Below, piece after piece: positions 57,263 through 64,000 of a stretch of DNA of 64,000 bases. The first letter of the stretch is position 1. Each line of letters opens with the position of its first letter. This DNA comes from Tretioscincus oriximinensis (taxonomy: Eukaryota; Chordata; Lepidosauria; Squamata; Gymnophthalmidae), in the NCBI GenBank assembly GCA_022410635.1, contig JAJVDF010000019.1, positions 4,046,497 to 4,110,496 on the forward strand. The letters run 5' to 3'. A program made the translations under genes and the position numbers. A model generated the notes under the pieces. It was not told the origin of the DNA. It did no database searches and saw nothing but the letters and a program-made list of their open reading frames with translations.

Positions 57263-58630
57263 AAATTATTTTTCCTAGAAGCACAGAATATGTATATTCT
57301 AGAAAAATAAAGAGGGCACAATTTTCTTGCTTACTTTAGCAATTTATTCCCTTTCTCATCACTGTCCCTTTCCCCAATACAAAGAAACTGCCCACTCCAC
57401 ACACATACACGCATAAAATATCACAGGGACTCATTTATTTTGCTTTCTAGTGTTCCCCTCCTATTCTTGCTGCTACAAAAACTATTGCATGTAGGATGAG
57501 GTAAAATACAAACGACAGCATCTGATTGGTAATTTATTTTAGATGTTCCAAGAGGTGCAGCAAAATATCTTTCTGTCATTATTGTCTGTAGTTAGGGAAA
57601 ACATTTATGGAGCGGCGAGTAGTTGAATGGAGAAGAATATGAACCATTCTAAAGCCCGAGGCCTAAAGGAGTAGAAGCCTAAGATGAATTATGAATACTG
57701 AATACCACATTCCTCCATTGTGAAGCAGAGAGAATTCTGTAAAATGGTGGTTTTCTCTTAGGGCGAAAAGGATTAGAAAACCGATGAAAGGTTGTTACAA
57801 AAAATCTATACAATGCACTTGTGAAAGCGCACTTCATTACTGAGTTAGAGACAGAGAATTCTTCACCGGAGTGGGAAAAAAAGACTCTGCCATTGAAGCT
57901 ATGAAGTTATACAGATTGCATTCAGCAAAGTAAAATTGTGTGCAAGATGAATCCTTTGAACAAATACAGACTGTGATTTGCTCTTTCTTCCATGAAGGCT
58001 TCTGTTATAAGGCAGCAGTGATGCAATTATTTGCATGAAGTTGATTTTAAATGCCAAATTTTCAACATTATATGGAACAGATTTTGATCCTACTTTGTTT
58101 TGATGTCTCAAAGAGAGAAGGCTGTTTTTCTTTTAATGGAAAAGAGATTAATTCAAAAGGTTTATTGGATAGCTCAGCGTGTTTCAAGGAATTTTGAAGA
58201 GAATGAATGAAAGGAAAAGGAAGAAGAAAAATGTTTGTGTTTGGGGGGAAACTGAGTTGCAAAGCTACTTCTGTTTTAAAATTTAAACATCTAAGCAATG
58301 ATGGCCATAGACTGCTTCGTTCAAAAATCATAAAAATAAAACAATGCAATCAAAATATAAGACAGGTTTTGTTCAAGATTCAAATTGATCAGTTCTGCAT
58401 GATATTGAATAAAAAACAAAAATGTACCAGCATCAACAGGTGGTGGCTAGGGTAGGGATGCATAAGAATAATTAGAACAATGCATTAAAATAAGATGTGG
58501 TTCTTTAAATGAGCAATACAATGACTTCCATTTTTGTTTGCTTATTGCTTAGTGGGAGTATAATAATGAGCTTTTAATTATAACAGACATCTTAATAAAA
58601 GGTAGACCAACAAAACATTCAGCATTGTTT
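57263..58630. other. Unannotated sequence
   Basis: No gene or repeat recognised. Confidence 0.3.
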
Positions 58631-58901
58631 GAACATAAGAACATAAGAACATAAGAAGAGCCATACTGGATCAGGCCACAGCCCATCAAGTCCAGCATTC
58701 TGTGTCACACAGAGGCCCACCAGATGCACCTGGGCAGCCTGAACAGAGGAAAGCAAAATATGCTCCTGTTCATGACTCCCTGCAAATGGTATTTCAAGAG
58801 TCCTGCCTGTTGCTCCATCCGGGAGCCGACATCCAGACAACTATCCTAGTATCCATTTATACCCTTAGTGTCCATAAACCTGTCTAGTCCTGTTATGAGA
58901 T
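58631..58901 (-). mobile_element. CR1 LINE 3'UTR, copy H (young)
   Basis: Starts with three complements of the terminal unit (GAACATAAGAACATAAGAAC) and follows the 3'UTR closely up to CTGTCTAGTCCTG. It is nearly identical to 48,700-48,950. Confidence 0.9.
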
Positions 58902-59460
58902 TTTTAGTCCTAATGTTGAAGTTTCAGACTATTTTCAGAGCATCTAGCAGCTTTATTTTAACATTATCTAAGGTCCTTTATGTACATGCTGTACTAAATC
59001 AGACAGTATTAGTTAGTATAAATGTGTTTCGTCTGGATTAGTTGTAGCAGCTCATATCTGCATTAAGTAAGATGGGCAACCCCATAGTAGATTTTCAGGT
59101 TGCAGGTCATAACTCATCATGGGGATGGACTTATAGATAGAAATTATTCTCTTTTCATTCCTGCAAAGTAAAAGTGGGGAAATGGAATATCCCAAGGTTC
59201 AGTAATGGCATAACTAGACTCTTGTGGAGCCCCAGGGCAGATAAACAAAGTGAGGACCTACTGGGAGTTTGCTGGGCATTTGGGTTTTAATCACGCACAT
59301 TTTTTGAGGGGATCACTTCCTGGGCTGGATTTTTTTTAAATAAATAAATAAATTACACAACAGTTGGGGAGGGGGGGGGGAAGGGCACACTTAGATGGTG
59401 GCTTCACCAGCTTGCCCCAGGCCCCGACAGGAATTTTTAAAATAAAATTAAAATGGCTGG
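58902..59460. other. Unannotated sequence
   Basis: Includes a G-run near 59,365-59,380 and a TAAATAAATAAAT tail-like patch at 59,338-59,352. No element defined. Confidence 0.3.
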
Positions 59461-59461
59461 G

Positions 59462-59602
59462 GCCCCGGTTGGCCCAAAGGAAGGAATAGAGGAAAGATGA
59501 AAGAGAAGGAAGGAAGATAAAGAAGAAAAAATAAAGGAAAAGAAAATGAAAGAAACGGAAAATGAGAATGGGAGGGGTAAGGAAGGGAGGGAGTGTGTGG
59601 AG
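59462..59602. repeat. Polypurine (GGAA/AAAG-rich) tract
   Basis: About 140 bp of mainly A and G on the plus strand with GGAAGGAAG and GAAAGAGAAG units. Confidence 0.75.
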
Positions 59603-61115
59603 GCATGGATGGGACCAAGGAGGAGGAGTTAGAGCTCATTGCATTATTGTAATACAACAGGCTTATCCCACTAGTGGCGCTATAAAAAGAAATAGCAGTT
59701 TAAAAGATAACAATTTGGATGTACCCATGTTTATAACAACCCCTAATATTTTATCGTACATTTTCACAACTTTGCATGATTTCTACTATTCAGCAAAGGT
59801 ACGGCATGGTTCCCTACACTTGCAACATCATGATCTCTTGTAAGACTGATCTATATGTATGTAAATGCTGGTGCTGAATTCTGAAGCTATTTGGAATTCA
59901 TAACTGGTGATGCAGAACTTGGATTGGAGAGTAAGAAATGTGCTAAATGGTTTAGAATTGTCCAGGGTGGTTTTTTTTTCTTTTGCTCACTGCTTATGGC
60001 ACTATATTTCATTTTTTTATGTTCACTGCTGAAATTATTCACAGGAATGAATGATTCTGTATGATGGAAAAAATATGAAATTCAAAATATAAACATTTCA
60101 AGATAAATCTGATGTATTAGAGCCAGGAAGCTAATCACTAATCCATGATTTCCTCCTCCATACTGATCAGCTTAAGATGTTATCTTTCTAATAAAATCCC
60201 AGTGTTTGTCCATGCGTAGGATATGTACAAATGAATATACATGATTAGATCAGGTGATGGGCAAGACCATTAATTTTTATATGTTCACTGAGCTGGAATA
60301 GTTAGCCAATTCATTTTGGGGCACAAGATATAGGGAACATGCTCAGACTTGAAAAAATGAACAGTATTTAGTCACAGCTTCCCACAGAGCCTTCTGTCAG
60401 TGTTCTGCTTAAAAGGGCAGAAACTGTAATTGGCCATTTCGTAAGAGGTCTAGGAAAGGCACAATTGCCTAAAATATCAGATTAAGAAATGGTGGCTTTC
60501 GTATTAGGGAACGTTCCTTTTGATATGATAATAATATCAGTAATACACCAGTAACCTAACCTCCTTGACTTATCATATTTCAGAGAAAATATCTTTAGAG
60601 ATATGAAAGGGCAGGTGGTCCCAATGGTTGCACAGGACTCGAGAAATGTGGAATGGAATGAGATGCAGCCTCCATTTCAAGTTTGTATTGCACTTGCAAG
60701 TATTCTAAAATGTCCTGCAAATAACTGGTGTGAACAAAGGCATATTCATAGAAGAAATTAGAAGACAGGTTCCAAGTCATTATTGGTATTCTGGGAACTG
60801 TGGTGAAGAAAATGTGTGAGACTCCACTTGATTAATACAGCCCTTTCAATCTACATGTTGATGAACACAGTGTTTGTTAGAAGCGTTCATATTTAGTTTG
60901 ACTTTTTAAATTGCTTTAACTCTAAAGATATTAAAAGAATTAAGGGAATATATCTCAGACTATCTGTTTTTGTCTGCTCGATAGTGAAGGGCTCTGGACC
61001 ATATTCTAAGGCACATAGGCCTTTTATGCACTGCTTTACAAATCCTGAATTAGTCCCCATTGTCTGTATGGGACAGGTGCATATGAATGGTTAAGAAATA
61101 TCATTACCCTTCCCA
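59603..61115. other. Unannotated sequence
   Basis: No gene or repeat recognised. Confidence 0.3.
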
Positions 61116-61119
61116 CTTC

Positions 61120-61251
61120 TAGATATTGTTTTATACTGTTTTTAATCTTTGTATTGTTATTTTTATTGTTGGCCACCCTGAGACCTTTGGGTATAGGGCA
61201 GGGTATAAATATAAATAAATAAATAAACAAACAAACAAATAAACAAATAAA
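61120..61251 (+). mobile_element. L2-type LINE 3' end
   Basis: A T-rich 3'UTR (TGTTTTTAATCTTTGTATTG) followed by GGCCACCCTGAGACCTTTGG, GTATAGGGCAGGGTATAAAT and an AAAT/AAAC tail. The best-preserved L2-like ending in the window. Confidence 0.7.
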
Positions 61252-61319
61252 CCATAGACCAAATTAATATCATCAAGAGTACCGCTGCAAAAGCTATGCA
61301 CTGATTAGAAAACACAGCC

Positions 61320-61662
61320 TGTATTCTTTCACATTTTCTGTGCATGTGATACACACTCTTTCATCAATGACTTGTTTGCTGGTTGTCGGGGGGAAATACA
61401 GTAGTCCTTTCTCCCAAATGCTACTGGATAGTTTGCTGTCAGTATCAGATTCCTTTGCCTTTTATCTTCACAGTTTCTCAACAAAACTATCCACACATAG
61501 CCTTTCCACAATAGCCCTATGTAGGGGTTGGACTATTTTTCCTGGCACACCAATAACTGACTCTAAATATTGAAATCTGATAATTTATATAGTAACATGG
61601 TATGGCAAATGCAACACAAATTTCTTTCACAAGTGGATTATTGACCCTGGCTGGACACAGCC
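61320..61662 (-). mobile_element. Family E DNA-like repeat, partial copy 5
   Basis: Reverse sense, ending ATTGACCCTGGCTGGACACAGCC. It shares CAAATGCTACTGGATAGTTT and AAAACTATCCACACATAGCC with copy 2. The left terminus is eroded. Confidence 0.6.
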
Positions 61663-61685
61663 ATTGTATGCATTAGCAAGCAGAT

Positions 61686-61736
61686 GATAGCCCCTATTCT
61701 AGAATAAAATCCAGAAGAAACTTCGGTGCAGAATAG
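61686..61736 (-). repeat. Family G half-element
   Basis: TAGCCCCTATTCTAGAATAAAATCC... in the reverse sense corresponds to one arm of the fold-back at 52,341-52,513. Confidence 0.45.
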
Positions 61737-62450
61737 GCCAGATTCTGGGAAAGAAAGAGGCCTATCTATTAGACTGTATGATGCAGACAATAATGAGGCT
61801 CATCGTTATCGTCTTGCAGTTGCTTGAAAGCCAAGTCGTGGCAGATAATTTTGTAGTCTTTGATGTTTTATTTAAAATGCTTGCTTTGATTATTTAATGT
61901 GTTTTGCTGTTCCTGTAATCTTTGAATAGAGGGTTTTAGCTTTTGATTAAAGCTGATTTACTTCACACACCTGTTTCATTTTCTCTATAGAGCTTGTTTT
62001 CTCAAGCAGTATTTTCCCCAAATGGGAATATAATAGAGAAGAGAAAAACTACATGAAGGAAAACAGCTTATATCTTAATGTCACTTTACCCTGTCAATAT
62101 ATTTGTATCACCTTTCCAAAGAAAACTATTGGACAAAAAGGACCATAGTGCAATATAAGCAGTACAAAACAGCAAAGTATTTGCATCCAGACACAAAAAA
62201 GAAAAGTGAATTAAATGCAGTTTAGCATTCACACACTTCAGTCTCTAACCCAAATGCCAGAAATCACATTTTTAGCAGTTTTTAGTGAGGATTAGAGTTA
62301 AAATAAGAACATTCGTATCCACATAGGTTGGTAACTTCCAGATTGGACAATTCTGTAATGCATTCTGCATTGGGCTGCCCTTGAAAATGGTTTACCAAAA
62401 TGACTGGCCTGTCATGAACCCAGCCTGTACTGCCAGGGGGAAAAAGGAAG
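61737..62450. other. Unannotated sequence
   Basis: No gene or repeat recognised. Confidence 0.3.
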
Positions 62451-62458
62451 GAAAAGAG

Positions 62459-62926
62459 TAGGGTTGCCATACGTCCTGGGAAGGCGGGACAATCCCAGTT
62501 TGGGGGACTAAAATATAGTTCCCTCCGGGTTTTAAGATAAAATCCCGGATTTTTACATTCCCCGATGCTGCATCAGGGAATGTAAAAATGCAGGATTTTA
62601 AAGGAAAAGGAGCTGTCAGAGCTGATGGCTCCAGGCCAGCTCTGTTCTCCTGTCACAAACCCAGGCATTTTTGCTCCGCTGGAGGTGAGTTGGCGTGCTT
62701 TTCCTGATGCGAAACCCCGCCTCCAGCATTGGAGCAGCTACACAGACACACACGCGCAAACACGGACGCTTGTGGTGAGACAGACAAAAGAGAGATTTTT
62801 CCTATCTCACTACAAGCGTCCATATGTGCGCGCACGTGTGTGTGCATGCGTGCATGCGTGCACGCGTGCATGCACCCCCACCCCATCCCTATCCCGGTTT
62901 TGGGCTGCCAAAATATGGCAGCCCTA
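62459..62926 (-). mobile_element. Family B multi-hairpin hAT-like element, copy 2
   Basis: A 468-bp copy in the opposite sense to 20,188-20,837, from TAGGGTTGCCATACGTCCTG to AAATATGGCAGCCCTA. It is flanked by GAAAAGAG (62,451-62,458) and GAAAAGGG (62,927-62,934), a 7/8 duplication. It keeps the AAAATCCCGG hairpin and the ACGCTTGTGGTGAGACAGAC hairpin, plus the CA/CG-rich block, but has only one arm of the long central hairpin, which accounts for its shorter length. Confidence 0.85.
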
Positions 62927-63398
62927 GAAAAGGGGCACTATTGAATTAAGGCTTGGGGATGCAGAGCTTGGAGAAGCAGGAAACAGAGTATGTAGTTCTT
63001 TCAGGGCCAGGGGAACTAACGGGCAGAAGGGCTGAAGATGTGCAGCCAGGCTGCAGTACATGGATGCTACAATCAGACTCCACCTCTGAGGCTCCCCAGG
63101 GGAGCCTCTCCCACCTGCTTTTCTCCCCTCGTCCCCAGAATCTCAGGAGCAGTGAAAGAGATTTAGCTGAGGGCCAGCCTGTAGGGAAGAGCTGTTCTAG
63201 GGGGAATGTACTTGCAGAATGCAGGGTAAGACAGGACAGCTGCAGGGTGTGATTATTTCGGTGTGGGAAGTTTGCTATTTAGGGGAGATAGCAATGGAAT
63301 TGGTTTGTGCTAGCAATGTTATATTTTGGTGCAGAAGCAGGTAATGCAGTTCCTTTCTGTTTTGTTGTGTTTGTGGTCAGTAAAGTTCTGTGTCAGGA
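62927..63398. other. Unannotated sequence
   Basis: Moderately GC-rich. The 99-codon frame at 62,953-63,252 has no recognisable domain. Confidence 0.3.
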
Positions 63399-63399
63399 C

Positions 63400-63817
63400 A
63401 TGATATGGCCTGACGCAAACTACACTGGCCTTGAATGACATTCACTGGCTGCCAATCCACTACTGAGCCCAATTCAAGGTGTTAACTTACAAGGACCTAA
63501 ATTACTTGCCCGCCCAAATATCTAAAGACTTGTCTTGTCTCATATCGGGTCTTAAGATCTGCAGAGGAGACCCTCCTGGATGTAAATCACTCTCAACAGC
63601 AGAGGAAATGGGAGCCCAGACCATGGAATATTCTTCCCCTTGGGGCGCATCAAGAATCATCACTTTTATACATTTAGAAAATCTTTGGAGATATACCTCT
63701 TTTACTTGAATTCTGGCTGAAGAAACAACTTCACCTTCCAAGCATTGACAATTTTATATCTTGCTTTTATTGTTGTTAATTGCCTCAAGACCTTCAGGTA
63801 TAGAGTAGAATGGAAGT
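63400..63817 (+). pseudogene. L2-like LINE 3' remnant (ORF2 end and 3'UTR)
   Basis: Translation in changing frames gives a HWLPIHY-AQFKVLTYKDLNY-like block (63,445-63,500) and an EMGAQTMEYSSP--ASRIITF block (63,605-63,665). In position these match the LHWLP, FKVL-YKALN and RAFSTAAPRLWN regions of L2-type proteins. The 3' end CTCAAGACCTTCAGGTATAG leads into an AAAT tail. Confidence 0.6.
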
Positions 63818-63818
63818 A

Positions 63819-63853
<35 letters not shown>

Positions 63854-63856
63854 ATA
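63818..63856. repeat. (AAAT)n tail of the L2-like element
   Basis: About nine TAAA units immediately after the L2-like 3' end. Confidence 0.9.
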
Positions 63857-63892
63857 GGAGCAGCAACAGACAACTTGCAGATGAAAAGACGC

Positions 63893-64000
63893 AAAAGATG
63901 AAGGAAAGTGTTTTTACTCAGGTCTGTGGAATTTATTAGTCTATAGGTTTATGGATACTAAGGGTATAAATGGATACTAAGATAGTTGTCTGGATGTAGC
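63893..64000 (+). mobile_element. Diverged CR1 LINE, runs off the window
   Basis: AAGTGTTTTTACTCAGGTCTG, GTTTATGGATACTAAGGGTA and TAAATGGATACTAAGATAGT match the end of CR1 ORF2 and the start of its 3'UTR (compare 48,600-48,755), with internal deletions. Confidence 0.75.

Overview
This is 64 kb of eukaryotic, AT-rich, repeat-dense DNA with no host protein-coding exon, tRNA or rRNA that I can support. The repeats are CR1 LINEs with an 8-bp TTCTTATG terminal repeat, L1 and L2 LINE pieces, a tRNA-derived SINE with an L2-like tail, and hAT-like and other DNA-transposon derivatives. That mix points to a non-avian reptile, most probably a squamate (inference). The window reads as intergenic or intronic sequence from a draft assembly: there is a 50-N gap at 22609-22658 and scattered single Ns.

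Layout. The left edge (1-530) is the 5' part of an L1 on the minus strand, with ORF1 still open where the window ends. Positions 1,990-6,300 hold a hAT-like fragment and three copies of a fold-back hAT-like MITE (family A). Positions 7,880-9,240 hold a hairpin, two CR1 3' ends and polypurine DNA. At 10,690-11,726 there is a 1.04-kb non-autonomous DNA element with a TAA duplication. Positions 13,273-15,710 hold a 424-bp DNA-like repeat (family E) and a SINE. Positions 19,200-22,150 are old minus-strand L1 DNA split by a 650-bp multi-hairpin hAT-like element (family B) with a perfect 8-bp target duplication, followed by a SINE, microsatellites and the gap. Positions 24,170-27,680 hold an L2-tailed SINE, a Tc1/mariner-like palindrome, a SINE, a CR1 and another family A copy. 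Positions 30,000-30,700 are LTR-like. Positions 32,200-39,250 contain more family E, and a CR1 split by family A. Positions 40,800-45,900 hold CR1, MIR-like and tRNA-SINE copies.

The one long open reading frame of substance (46,864-48,741) is the reverse-transcriptase and C-terminal part of a 5'-truncated but otherwise open CR1, sitting next to a putative solo LTR. Positions 50,700-63,860 hold L2 fragments, microsatellites, fold-backs, CR1 and SINE copies and a second family B element. The window ends inside a diverged CR1.

No genes act together here. What can be read is the order of insertion: family A into CR1, family B into L1, and SINE tails that match the L2 tail. The most distinctive features are the two fold-back hAT-like families. 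Both begin TAGG, both make 8-bp duplications, and they share a subterminal CCAAAACCGGGATT block. Family B is a chain of nested hairpins.
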